Shown here: piece after piece, positions 34,272 to 46,812 of the stretch
Layout of the letters: every line of letters starts with the position of its first letter
Position numbering within the stretch: the first letter of the stretch is position 1
Source: Maribellus luteus
GTDB taxonomy: Bacteria; Bacteroidota; Bacteroidia; Bacteroidales; Prolixibacteraceae
Length of the DNA: 64,000 nt
Reading direction: 5' to 3'
Assembly: GCF_003576475.1 (NCBI RefSeq)
Contig: NZ_QWGR01000013.1
Coordinates: 1-64,000, forward strand
Notes under the pieces: model-generated
What the model was told of the DNA's origin: nothing
The model's database searches: none
Seen by the model: only the letters and a program-made list of their open reading frames with translations
Translations under genes and position numbers: made by a program

Positions 34272-34285
34272 CGTGTACGTGCACG
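34272..34285. promoter_or_regulatory. Operator-like palindrome upstream of uxaE
   Basis: CGTGTACGTGCACG is a 14-bp palindrome with one mismatch (CGTGYAC-GTGCACG) and a central CG. It lies 45 bp upstream of the uxaE start and just downstream of a -7-like TAATTTG on the minus strand. Its position matches that of the kdgK operator, but the half-site differs, so a second LacI- or GntR-type regulator is possible. Confidence 0.5.
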
Positions 34286-34514
34286 AAAATAGACAAATTA
34301 TTTAATTTCTGAAAGAGCAACTCAACATTCTCTCGAATATTGAAAATGTGATTCTGGACTAACTATATACTCCAAAGACTTTATTGGTAAAATCTCACCA
34401 AATGCGCCTATCCACTAAATAAAAACAGCCAGTCTCTCATTTATCAATAACTTACATTAAAACTATCTGCACTTTTATTCATGAAATCCTAATTTATAAT
34501 TTAATTTGCCCGTA

Positions 34515-37283
34515 ATGAAAACCGCAACTCTCCTATTAACCTTTTTAATGGCGATAACGCAGTTGACCGCAAGCGAAAATCGTGATCGCACTCCATTTAA
34601 TTCTAATGACAGTTCTGTAATTCGATTAACAATAAGCACAGATGACGGCGAAGGACAGTTAACTGAAGACAGTTACTGGATTGCTACAGAGATATTGGAG
34701 GAAAACGGAAATACGTCCCAAATATCAGCAAAGCTGATAAGGATAAAATCGACTTCAAACTTTAGAATGCTTGGTTCTTATATCCTTCCTGAAACCGATA
34801 GTTTTGACACGCAGGGATATGACATTCCAAGAAACACTAATGAGCTCATTCAACGACACATGATAAACAAAATCTTCACCTATGAAATTATAGAAAAGAA
34901 TGAAGTTATAAATGTAAAATTTAAGGATGAAACCATAACCGAAATTATCAGAAATGCCCAAATTGAAGGAATACTGGAAAAACATGACGCCTTGTTCGAA
35001 ACGATTCTTAATACCGATTACCTTAAAGAAATTCTTGAACTGATATCAACTTCTGGAAAAACCGGAAACAGGAATGGATTCTTCAAGAATAGTAATCATT
35101 TCCAGAAAGGCAGATTTACGACTTCGCTGAGAATTGGAATCGATGGCATGCAAAAGGAAGAACAAGTCGACTCCAGTGTTATTTCGGGTAAATTCACAAA
35201 CGCCAATAAAAACAAAGAATACTGTTTTTTTATTGGTAATTATGTTGACAGGAGTGATTTTGACTATAACATCACAACTGATTCAACAGGGTATTTTTAT
35301 TTAAACGCAAAGCTTAAAAAACCTGTTGAGGTAATTATATATCCACCCTACAATAATTCACATTTAATATCAGATATTACGGATCAGACCCTCAGTTGGA
35401 ATGAGAACATTCTTATTGAACCGGGCGATAGCATATTTCTAAAAATAGACAGAAATGGTGTAAAAGCCTCTGGAAAAGGAGCATTTAAAACAAATCTTCT
35501 GAACACCTTGTTGACTTTTGCAGTACCTGATTCATCATTACCGGCAGACGAAGTTTTAAGGATAGCAAAAGTCAACATTAAGCGTAACCTGCAAACAATA
35601 GAACAATCTAAAGATTCGCTAAGTAACTGGGCTTATAACCACCTGCGTACTTCAACCTATTACTGTGAATATTATAAACTCTACGGCTATTTCTTGCTTC
35701 GCAATCCCTTATGGAAACCTACAGATCATTATTATGTCGATCTTTTCAATATACTCTTTAGTGAAGTTAACTTTAACGACTACAGTAGCAGTAGCTCTCT
35801 TATGTTTAGACGTTTTATACAAACCTATGTTTTTCTGAAACAGAGTATTAATTTCAGGAATATTAAGGGCCATATGTTATCGCCAGAAGAGAGCTATAGT
35901 TTTGCAAAAGAAAACCTTAACGGCGAGGTACGTTATTTTATAATGGCGAACATGGTTAATTGGGCATTTCATAACACTAAAAACAATCAAGGGCAAACTT
36001 TATACAACGATTTTTTAAAAATATTCCCCAATAAACCGTTCACTCAAAACCTCCTTAAGACCGATAGGGAAAGGCCAACACTCTCCACCGGTGATCATGC
36101 TGCAGATTTTACGCTGGAAGATTTTGATGGGAAAAAAATAGCGTTAAATGATTTTCAAGGAAAATGGATAGCGCTTAGTTTTCTGGATCCTGGTTATATC
36201 CGAATTTCCAGTCGGGATCGTGCAACCCTGATGCCGCTTGATCAGTTAATTGAACAAATTCCGGCAAACAGGTTTCAACAGCTAATTGTCCTTAGTAATT
36301 ATGAAAAAACCAATGTTGACACCATAAAGAAAGATAACAATTTGAAGGGGGCAATCTTCTTAAAAAATGACAACTGGGAAAACCCTGATTTAAAACCTTA
36401 TATGAAGGCACCCATAACAAATACTTACATCATTAATCCGGAAGGTATACTAGAATACGCAAACGCCGGTTCTCCGAGAAGACCAGCTATTGAAAAATTT
36501 ATCAAATACATCAACTATTCAATAAGCCACGAAAAGCAGCCAACAAAAAGAAATACAAAGGCAATTCTGGGCGTACTTGCAGGGTTCATTCTGCTGGCAT
36601 TACTTTTCCTAATCATCTACAAATGGCGAATGCAGATGATCAAAAAAAAGGAAAAGCGGCAGCGCGAAAAGCTGGAACTGGAGATGCAGGCTGTTCGTTC
36701 GCAATTGAACCCTCACTTTTTATTTAACTCCATGAACTCAATACAGCACCTTGTAAATGCGGATGAGAACGAAAAAGCAAACCTTTTCCTCTCAAAATTC
36801 GGGGCTTTAATGCGCAAGGTTCTAAACCAATCGGAACTAACCTTGATTCCGTTAAAAGAGGAACTGGAAACCATTGACACCTACCTGGAACTGGAAGCCT
36901 TACGTCATAAATTCAGTTATTCCGTTTCATGCGACGAAACAATTGACCAGTTTAATGTTGAAATTCCACCGCTTTTGTTACAGCCTTTTGCTGAAAATGC
37001 TGTGATACACGGGATTGGTGGAAATCCGAATGGAGAAATTGAAGTTAAAGTTCGAAAGGAAAATGAAGCAATCCGGATCGAAATAATTGACAACGGCGTG
37101 GGCATTGAAAAAGCCCGTTTTGCAGAATTGAAGGGGAAAGGACTGCAGATTACACAGAAACGGGTAGATTTGATGATGGAAAGTTTCAAAAACGAAATTT
37201 TGTTCAAACTAATAAACCGGGCCGAAACTGAACCCGGGCAAACAGGTACGATTGCTGAAATTATTTTTAAACTGGAAGCCTGA
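34515..37283 (+). CDS. Histidine kinase with TlpA-like, cysteine-free thioredoxin ectodomain
   Basis: The protein has 922 residues from ATG 34515; a TTG three codons earlier is unlikely. A signal peptide (1-20) is followed by a large periplasmic part. Residues about 215-320 (ISGKFTNANKNKEYCFF and following) resemble the beta-sandwich preceding thioredoxin in TlpA-type proteins, and about 525-665 is an AhpC/TSA-thioredoxin-like domain (HAADFTLEDFDGKKIALNDF, GKWIALSFLDPGY). The usual CxxC position reads DPGYIRISSRD and the domain has no cysteine at all. One helix at about 683-703 leads to a LytS-type kinase: QLNPHFLFNSMNSIQH (His about 733) and LLQPFAENAVIHGIGG. The ectodomain probably binds a ligand or partner instead of doing redox chemistry. 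The LytTR partner starts 5 bp downstream. Confidence 0.88.
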   Translation: MKTATLLLTFLMAITQLTASENRDRTPFNSNDSSVIRLTISTDDGEGQLTEDSYWIATEILEENGNTSQISAKLIRIKSTSNFRMLGSYILPETDSFDTQGYDIPRNTNELIQRHMINKIFTYEIIEKNEVINVKFKDETITEIIRNAQIEGILEKHDALFETILNTDYLKEILELISTSGKTGNRNGFFKNSNHFQKGRFTTSLRIGIDGMQKEEQVDSSVISGKFTNANKNKEYCFFIGNYVDRSDFDYNITTDSTGYFYLNAKLKKPVEVIIYPPYNNSHLISDITDQTLSWNENILIEPGDSIFLKIDRNGVKASGKGAFKTNLLNTLLTFAVPDSSLPADEVLRIAKVNIKRNLQTIEQSKDSLSNWAYNHLRTSTYYCEYYKLYGYFLLRNPLWKPTDHYYVDLFNILFSEVNFNDYSSSSSLMFRRFIQTYVFLKQSINFRNIKGHMLSPEESYSFAKENLNGEVRYFIMANMVNWAFHNTKNNQGQTLYNDFLKIFPNKPFTQNLLKTDRERPTLSTGDHAADFTLEDFDGKKIALNDFQGKWIALSFLDPGYIRISSRDRATLMPLDQLIEQIPANRFQQLIVLSNYEKTNVDTIKKDNNLKGAIFLKNDNWENPDLKPYMKAPITNTYIINPEGILEYANAGSPRRPAIEKFIKYINYSISHEKQPTKRNTKAILGVLAGFILLALLFLIIYKWRMQMIKKKEKRQREKLELEMQAVRSQLNPHFLFNSMNSIQHLVNADENEKANLFLSKFGALMRKVLNQSELTLIPLKEELETIDTYLELEALRHKFSYSVSCDETIDQFNVEIPPLLLQPFAENAVIHGIGGNPNGEIEVKVRKENEAIRIEIIDNGVGIEKARFAELKGKGLQITQKRVDLMMESFKNEILFKLINRAETEPGQTGTIAEIIFKLEA

Positions 37284-37288
37284 TAACA

Positions 37289-38044
37289 ATGGAAAAAATA
37301 AGATCAATAATAATCGACGACGAACTCAACAATTGCGAGAACCTTAAAAACATCCTTGAACGTTATTGTCCTGAAGTTGAAGTTGCAGGCATCGCACATA
37401 ATGCTGCCGAAGGACTTGGATTAATATCAAGAGTAAATCCACAACTTATTTTTTTGGATATCCAGATGCCAGGTGGATCGGGTTTCGATATGCTTGAATC
37501 AATCAAACAGCCAACATTCGATGTCATTTTTGTAACAGCCTACAATCAATATGCAATAAAAGCTATCCGGCAAAGTGCTATCGACTATTTGCTGAAACCT
37601 GTAAATATTCTGGAACTAAAAGAAGCTGTTTCGAGAGTTGCAGAAAAGATAAACCATAAGTATAACGAAAAACTACTAAACTATCTTGAAAACCAGAAAA
37701 ATACAACGTCGGAAAGAAAAATTGCCCTTCCTTCTTCCGAAAGGCTTTTATTTGTAAAAATTGAAGACATAGTTCGCTGTAAAGGCGAGAATAACTATAC
37801 GTACATTTACCTAATTGACGGTAGCTCAATATTGGTTTCAAAGACATTAAAAGAATATGAAGAAATACTTTCGGAAGAAAAATTTATTCGTGTCCACCAA
37901 TCACACCTGATTAATGCCAGACATGTTGTTTCATTTGAAAAGTCAGATGGAGGCTATCTTAAAATGAGTGATGGCAGAACAGTAAATATCTCGCGTCAAC
38001 GAAAAGAGTTTGTCTTATCAACCCTCAGCCGGTTAAATCGATAA
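37289..38044 (+). CDS. LytTR-family response regulator
   Basis: The protein has 251 residues: receiver domain 1-118 with acidic residues at 10-11, phospho-acceptor Asp57 in FLDIQMPGGSGFDML and YLLKPVNILELKEAVSRV; LytTR domain at about 148-248 with KIALPSSERLLFVKIEDIVRC, TYIYLIDGSSILVSKTLK and FIRVHQSHLINARHVVSFEK. It is the cognate partner of the pseudo-thioredoxin kinase, 5 bp away. Targets may include the divergent uxaE operon or the convergent MG2 gene, but no LytTR-type direct repeat was identified. Confidence 0.95.
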   Translation: MEKIRSIIIDDELNNCENLKNILERYCPEVEVAGIAHNAAEGLGLISRVNPQLIFLDIQMPGGSGFDMLESIKQPTFDVIFVTAYNQYAIKAIRQSAIDYLLKPVNILELKEAVSRVAEKINHKYNEKLLNYLENQKNTTSERKIALPSSERLLFVKIEDIVRCKGENNYTYIYLIDGSSILVSKTLKEYEEILSEEKFIRVHQSHLINARHVVSFEKSDGGYLKMSDGRTVNISRQRKEFVLSTLSRLNR

Positions 38045-38065
38045 TACAACACTCCATTTCACTCC

Positions 38066-40714
38066 TTATTCATCTTCCCTTCGAAGTTTCCCGACCGACC
38101 TGAAAATGCGGCCATCATCACCAAGTCCTTCAATAATATACGTATAGCTTGTCGACGGATCAGCCGAATAAAAACGAACAAGCGTTTCTGCTCCGGCCTG
38201 CACCGAGATGTTCGGGTTCCAGTAAACTGTAGAACGCATATCAGGTTGTTTCGCCATCCGAACAGAATCGATCTCGTATTTGGGAACATAAAACTCCACG
38301 GGTTTCTGATACCCCAGGGGCATAATCTTTTTCACGCCTTTCAGTTCGTACTTAAATGTTCCCCCTACTTTCAGATTGATGATAATAACGCCGCCACCGC
38401 CACCTTTCCGGCTGTAAACTGCTGCACCGGCACCTACGATCAAAGCAATATGATCGATATTATCCGAATACAGGTCTCTTAAATCATCCAGACTTTGCTC
38501 CATTCCATCCACCTGAATTTCAGCAGGTCCATTTCCCCTGGCCAGGTACACATTGCTACCTTCAATTCGCGAAACTCCGGGAAGTGTGCGAATTACCGCA
38601 TCCAACAATCGCGGAGTAGGGAAAAACTTCGAAATCCGTTCTTCATCAAAAACACTGCCCGATAAGCCGTATTCTTTTTCCAAAGCATGCTTTGTTTTGT
38701 CAGCGGCTTCCACACTAATTTCATCCAGCACAATCATTTTTCCTCCATCTTCATAATACATGCGTTCGGTCGCATTTTCAAGTGCGGTGCCTTTAAAACC
38801 TTCCGCCTTTTCAGGAATAAGCCCCCAATGCCGGAAAGCAGGAAAAGTATCTTTGTCAAACTGGATCAATCCCGCCGGCTCTTGCTTTATATTGGTAAAA
38901 CGCTGCGCCTGCACTGTAAATACCGTACTATCCGGAAAGTCCAGTTCATTAAACAGGAAGTTGCTGTTCTCGTCGGTATAGGACGAAGCTGTAATAAACG
39001 GATCAACCGACAATGCGGTTATTTCGGTCGGTTTATTTCTGTGCATCAGCATTTTCTCGTACTTGCCTGAAATGGTTTGCCCCAGTTCCAGAAAGTACTT
39101 TGCCGGGGGAAGCCCGCGCTGCAACAACTCATTTACATCAAAGCGTTTCCAGCCTTGGGTAAGCATCAGTAAATCGAGATTAAAATTTGTACTGTTGGCA
39201 TCGTCGAAAAAATAAGCCCCCGCATTTTCAACATACCCCTTTAAATCGGAAGTCAGCAGTAAATTGGAATAAATGTTATCGTTTAAGGAGTCAACATCCA
39301 CCACCAAATCGTCGGTAACCGCCATTGAAAAACTTCCTTTGTATGAAATCGTGTCATTCTGTGGCAATGAAAGAGCCAGTGAAACCAACTCACGCCTTTT
39401 GTAGTTTTCTTTGTCGGGCTGCACCAGAAGATTTGCATTCGTGCCTTTCTTAATAAATACCAAGCGACTCGACACGGCCTGGTTTTTCTCATTAAGCAAC
39501 ACAAAATTTATGATACCTTCCGGAAAAATAGCTGTTGGGATTTTGTAAAAGGTATCCTCCAGTTTCTGCGTAAAAATCAATTTTTCGCCTGCATGCGCCA
39601 TAATGTAGTACGTACCCACGGTCTCCAGCTTTTGCTGCCTTATATTTAAAAGAATGGCTTTCCGGTTGTTTACAAGCGACAATGCCGCTCCTTTCTCCAG
39701 ATGGCGGGGCAGCTTCACATGTACCACATTGTTATCCACATCCCTGATTTCGGCTCGGTATTCTTCGCCGGTTTCCGGAAGCAGGTAAAACGCCCCCATT
39801 CCAAGATGCTGGCTTGACAAAGTCGTTACAGTATCGTTTTTACTGTTCAGAACCACCCCCCACACTTCTCTCGAAAGCCCATCGGCGCCAACGGCTTTGA
39901 ATGCCACCCGGTTTCCAACGCCGGCAATAAGGTCTCCGCCTTCGGGAAAGAACTGGACATCCAGCTTTTCTTCCGTCTCTCTGTCCAAAAAGAATTTTGT
40001 ACTGTACTCCGCAGCACTACCTTCAAAAGCCACTTCAATAAACGGATTGGAGGAAGCATCCTTTTCCGGAACGAAATCAAAACTCACTTTCCCGTCCTCA
40101 CCTGTTTTTCGCGTTAAAACATCAGCCTTTGAACCACCCAAATGCAAAGTGCACTTAACTCGGGTACCGGTCACCGGTTCCCCTTTTTTATCGGCAAAAT
40201 AAATAGTGGCTGTTTTTTTACCAGCCTCCCCGTCTCCGATCTCTATTTTTGAACTTATCCGGTGGGTTTGTAAATTTCCGATGTGAATCGCCTTGTGAAA
40301 AGCATAATCGGTGCCCGCATTTAACATCCAGGTAGAGTAAGCCCTGATAAAATAACTTCCTTCCGACATGTCCTGCGCCAGCTTTATATTTCCGCTGAAT
40401 ACACCGTCTATCTTCTTTACTTTTATTCGGCTGACCAGCGAATCTGCCTGGTCAAATAATTCAACGTAAATAAAATTGCTTAAAACATCCGGGATATTTC
40501 CATTTGCTCTAACCAGATAGCCCCTGAACCAGATCGTCCCTCCGGTTGCATATCTGTCTCGGTCGAGATGAAGGTACAGCTTTTCCATGGGCGGCCTTTT
40601 GGCAAACGACTGAAACGAAGAATCGATGGAAGCAGAAAGATCCTGAGAAAAACTACTGCTGAAGCATCCTGCAAAAATGAAGATCAACAGGAAAAACCGG
40701 GCTGTTTTTGGCAT
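38066..40714 (-). CDS. MG2-domain protein with TonB-receptor plug, no barrel
   Basis: The 882-residue protein has a signal peptide (1-23). The N-terminal half carries MG2-type macroglobulin domains: PPMEKLYLHLDRDRYATGGTIWFRGYL at about 41-67 is the hallmark start, followed by beta-sandwich repeats. Near 745-845 there is a TonB-dependent-receptor plug (RLLDAVIRTLPGVSRIEGSNV, GPAEIQVDGMEQSLDDL, IDHIALIVGAGAAVYS, GGGGGVIIINLK), but only about 80 residues follow, too short for a beta-barrel. Such MG2-plug proteins recur in Bacteroidota and have unknown function; a role in outer-membrane complexes or protein capture is inferred. It is convergent with the response regulator (21 bp gap). Confidence 0.85.
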   Translation of the reverse strand: MPKTARFFLLIFIFAGCFSSSFSQDLSASIDSSFQSFAKRPPMEKLYLHLDRDRYATGGTIWFRGYLVRANGNIPDVLSNFIYVELFDQADSLVSRIKVKKIDGVFSGNIKLAQDMSEGSYFIRAYSTWMLNAGTDYAFHKAIHIGNLQTHRISSKIEIGDGEAGKKTATIYFADKKGEPVTGTRVKCTLHLGGSKADVLTRKTGEDGKVSFDFVPEKDASSNPFIEVAFEGSAAEYSTKFFLDRETEEKLDVQFFPEGGDLIAGVGNRVAFKAVGADGLSREVWGVVLNSKNDTVTTLSSQHLGMGAFYLLPETGEEYRAEIRDVDNNVVHVKLPRHLEKGAALSLVNNRKAILLNIRQQKLETVGTYYIMAHAGEKLIFTQKLEDTFYKIPTAIFPEGIINFVLLNEKNQAVSSRLVFIKKGTNANLLVQPDKENYKRRELVSLALSLPQNDTISYKGSFSMAVTDDLVVDVDSLNDNIYSNLLLTSDLKGYVENAGAYFFDDANSTNFNLDLLMLTQGWKRFDVNELLQRGLPPAKYFLELGQTISGKYEKMLMHRNKPTEITALSVDPFITASSYTDENSNFLFNELDFPDSTVFTVQAQRFTNIKQEPAGLIQFDKDTFPAFRHWGLIPEKAEGFKGTALENATERMYYEDGGKMIVLDEISVEAADKTKHALEKEYGLSGSVFDEERISKFFPTPRLLDAVIRTLPGVSRIEGSNVYLARGNGPAEIQVDGMEQSLDDLRDLYSDNIDHIALIVGAGAAVYSRKGGGGGVIIINLKVGGTFKYELKGVKKIMPLGYQKPVEFYVPKYEIDSVRMAKQPDMRSTVYWNPNISVQAGAETLVRFYSADPSTSYTYIIEGLGDDGRIFRSVGKLRREDE

Positions 40715-40881
40715 GGGTAGTATTGGCTTAATTATTTTTACAATTTTACATAACCCATCGAAACATTACAAGTTTTATTTTATGAAACAAATCCCCATTA
40801 TTGACTTTTGATCAATAATTTACCGGATGTGAATACAGATCAGTCAAAATTTCATTATCGACACCTTTCGTGTAATTTTAG

Positions 40882-44100
<3,219 letters not shown>

Positions 44101-44143
44101 TAATTTTAGGGAAGGAAAAGCAATTGTCAAAATAAGTAAAGAG

Positions 44144-46453
44144 ATGAAGAAACTTGTATCACTGTTGTTCCTGGCTGTTTTCAGCCTGGGACTTTCCGCC
44201 CAAACAGTTGATGTAATTCCGCAACCGGCAAAGGTGGTTGCGCAGGATGGCCATTTTACGCTGACACCCTCCACAAAAATTCTTTTCAACATTACCAATG
44301 CTGAAGGGAAAGAATTTGTGGCGCAGGCGCAGGATCTGTTCATGGATGCCACCGGGTTTAAACCCGAAGTTGTTTCCGTATCGGGCCCTGCCATTCCGGG
44401 AAATATCCTGGTTCAGCTTAACAATCCGTTAAATGCTCTCACGGGTACGGAAGGCTATTTGCTAAGAGTAGAGAAAGACCGTGTATTTCTGAATGCCAAC
44501 ACTACAGCCGGTTTGTATTATGGTGTGCAAACGCTTTGGCAAATGCTCACTGCCGGCGACGGAAAAACCATTCCCTGTGTGGACATCACTGACTATCCCC
44601 GCCTCAGCTGGCGTGGAATGATGCTCGATGTATCACGCCACTATTTTCCGGTGGAGTTTATCTACCGGTACATCGACTACCTGGCCATGCACAAAATGAA
44701 TGTTTTTCACTGGCATTTGGTAGACGATCAGGGGTGGCGAATCGAAATCAAAAAATACCCGAAGCTGACCGAAATTGGCGCTTTTCGTGCTGACCGCGAA
44801 AACCTGGACTGGAATTCAAGAAAAGCACCGGTAAAAGAGGATGAACCGAAGTACGGCGGCTTTTACACCCAGGAACAAATTAAGTCGGTAGTGGAATATG
44901 CCCGCCAAAAACACGTTACGGTGGTGCCCGAGATCGAAATGCCGGCGCATGCAATGGCAGCACTGGCAGCTTATCCCGAGTTATCGTGCACGGGCGAATA
45001 CCAGCCGGTTCCGTCGGGCGGAGTATGGCCCATCACTCATATTTTTTGTGCCGGGAAAGAACAAACCTTTAACGTTCTGGAAGATATTCTGAAAGAAGTG
45101 ATGGATCTTTTCCCGTCCACATTTATTCACATTGGCGGCGACGAAGCCACCAAAACCGAATGGGAAAAATGTGAGCTTTGCCAAAAGAGGATGAAAGACG
45201 AACAACTGGCCGACGAACACGAACTTCAGGCGTATTTTATCAAGCGCATCGAAAAATTCCTGAACAGCTATGGCAGACAACTCATTGGCTGGGACGAAAT
45301 TCTGGAGGGAGGTTTGAATCCTTCGGCAACCATTATGTCGTGGAGAGGAACCGCCCCCGGTATTGAAGCAGCCAAAGCCGGCCATGATGTGGTAATGTCG
45401 CCAACCGGTTATTGTTATTTCGATTACTACCAGGGCGACCCTTCGCTCGAACCTAAAGCTTTTGGCGGTAACATTACATTGAAAAAGGTCTACAGCTTTG
45501 ATCCCGTGCCCGAGGAACTCACCGCCGAAGAAGGCAAGCACATTATCGGAGTGCAGGCGAATTTATGGACAGAACACATTCCAACACCGGAACATGCAGA
45601 ATACATGATCCTGCCGCGAATGACTGCTCTTTCAGAAGTTGCCTGGTCGCCCAAAGATGCCAAAGACTGGGGCAGTTTTTCAAAACGCATGGAAAGCCAG
45701 TACAAACGCTTTGAGAAAGCAGATGCAAATTATGCCACCAGCGCTTTCCAGGTGAAAGGTTCTCCCGAGTTAAATCCGGAAAACCGTTCAGTAAAAGTAA
45801 CGCTGTCAACCGAAGCGTGGCAACCCGAAATCCGCTACACAACGGATGGTTCGGAGCCCGGAGTAAATTCAGAAAAATACGCCGGCCCTTTTGAAATTCA
45901 AAAAACGACAACCGTAAAAGCAGTGGTGGTCAAGGATGGTCAAACCATGTCAAAACCCCTGTCTTCCACTTTTTACATGCACAAGGCCATTGCCTGCCGG
46001 GCAAGCATGAAGTTTCCAAACAGCAAGTACTACAACTCCACCGGAGAATATGCGCTGGTTGACGGGATTAAAGGCTCATCGAACCACGGCGACGGCCACT
46101 GGAAAGGATTTAACGGCGACGACCTGGTAGCTACCCTTGACCTGGGAAAAGAAACTTCTTTTTCGGAAGTTACCATTGGCACACTGCAAAATGCCGGAGC
46201 ATGGATCTTCTACCCTACTGAAGTTACGGTAGAAAGCTCAAACGATGGCCTCACCTTCAGGAAAGTAGGATCAGTGAAAAACAAGGTAAATGCTATGGAC
46301 GGTGCCAATCAGATCAAAGACATTACGGTGAAGAAAAAGGCTTCTGCCCGCTTTGTTCGCGTTACCGTTAAAAACCTTGGTACCTGCCCGCAAGGACATG
46401 CCGGCGAAGGAAAACCAGCCTGGTTATTTGTGGATGAAATCTCAGTAGAATAA
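44144..46453 (+). CDS. Glycoside hydrolase family 20 beta-N-acetylhexosaminidase
   Basis: The 769-residue enzyme has a signal peptide (1-19). The GH20b domain (about 20-140) is followed by the catalytic TIM barrel: WRGMMLDVSRHYFPVEFIYR, HWHLVDDQGWRIEI, FIHIGGDEATKTEW with Asp333-Glu334 as the assisting Asp and the acid/base Glu, and GVQANLWTEHI. C-terminal modules are a chitobiase/FN3-like domain (IRYTTDGSEPGVNSEKYAG, about 555-620) and an F5/8-type C carbohydrate-binding domain (about 650-769) with LVDGIKGSSNHGDGHWKGF. It removes terminal GlcNAc or GalNAc by substrate-assisted catalysis. A strong terminator follows 52 bp later, closing the GH2-GH20 operon. Confidence 0.96.
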   Translation: MKKLVSLLFLAVFSLGLSAQTVDVIPQPAKVVAQDGHFTLTPSTKILFNITNAEGKEFVAQAQDLFMDATGFKPEVVSVSGPAIPGNILVQLNNPLNALTGTEGYLLRVEKDRVFLNANTTAGLYYGVQTLWQMLTAGDGKTIPCVDITDYPRLSWRGMMLDVSRHYFPVEFIYRYIDYLAMHKMNVFHWHLVDDQGWRIEIKKYPKLTEIGAFRADRENLDWNSRKAPVKEDEPKYGGFYTQEQIKSVVEYARQKHVTVVPEIEMPAHAMAALAAYPELSCTGEYQPVPSGGVWPITHIFCAGKEQTFNVLEDILKEVMDLFPSTFIHIGGDEATKTEWEKCELCQKRMKDEQLADEHELQAYFIKRIEKFLNSYGRQLIGWDEILEGGLNPSATIMSWRGTAPGIEAAKAGHDVVMSPTGYCYFDYYQGDPSLEPKAFGGNITLKKVYSFDPVPEELTAEEGKHIIGVQANLWTEHIPTPEHAEYMILPRMTALSEVAWSPKDAKDWGSFSKRMESQYKRFEKADANYATSAFQVKGSPELNPENRSVKVTLSTEAWQPEIRYTTDGSEPGVNSEKYAGPFEIQKTTTVKAVVVKDGQTMSKPLSSTFYMHKAIACRASMKFPNSKYYNSTGEYALVDGIKGSSNHGDGHWKGFNGDDLVATLDLGKETSFSEVTIGTLQNAGAWIFYPTEVTVESSNDGLTFRKVGSVKNKVNAMDGANQIKDITVKKKASARFVRVTVKNLGTCPQGHAGEGKPAWLFVDEISVE

Positions 46454-46504
46454 AATAGGAGCAAAAGCAAATTTATAGTTTCTGTTAAGTTATTGAATGA
46501 AGGA

Positions 46505-46538
46505 AAAATGGGATCGCCGGACGGTGGTCCCATTTTTT
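46505..46538 (+). terminator. Terminator of the GH2-GH20 operon
   Basis: AATGGGATCGCCG pairs with CGGTGGTCCCATT and is followed by T6. The rest of 46454-46812 holds this terminator, the opposing one at 46744 and no recognisable gene. Confidence 0.8.
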
Positions 46539-46743
46539 GTGTGTGTACTTTCGGCAATGAAGTATTGCCCAAAAGTAAAACATTACTGTTCTGTACTTGA
46601 TGAAAACAGAACGCTAATGACACCGACTTTGACAGATACTCACAGACAAAACAGCGAAAATCAGTTGAATCTGAGTTATCAGTGTTCTGTTTGATTTAAA
46701 TTTCATAGAAGCAAATTTCATACAGAGCATGCCAGCCGTATCA

Positions 46744-46776
46744 CAAAAAAAGCGGGAACACCTTGCGATGCCCCCG
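46744..46776 (-). terminator. Terminator of the oad operon with GCAA tetraloop
   Basis: On the minus strand CGGGGGCATC-GCAA-GGTGTTCCCG makes a 10-bp stem (with G-U pairs) capped by a GNRA loop, then C and seven T residues. It lies 37 bp after the oadB stop. Confidence 0.8.
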
Positions 46777-46812
46777 TTTTTCATTCTATTATAACTATAA
46801 ACTGCATGAAGC

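Noticed and set aside
34506-34514. TTG start for the sensor kinase
   Set aside because: An ATG three codons later gives a better signal peptide start (MKTATLLLTF).
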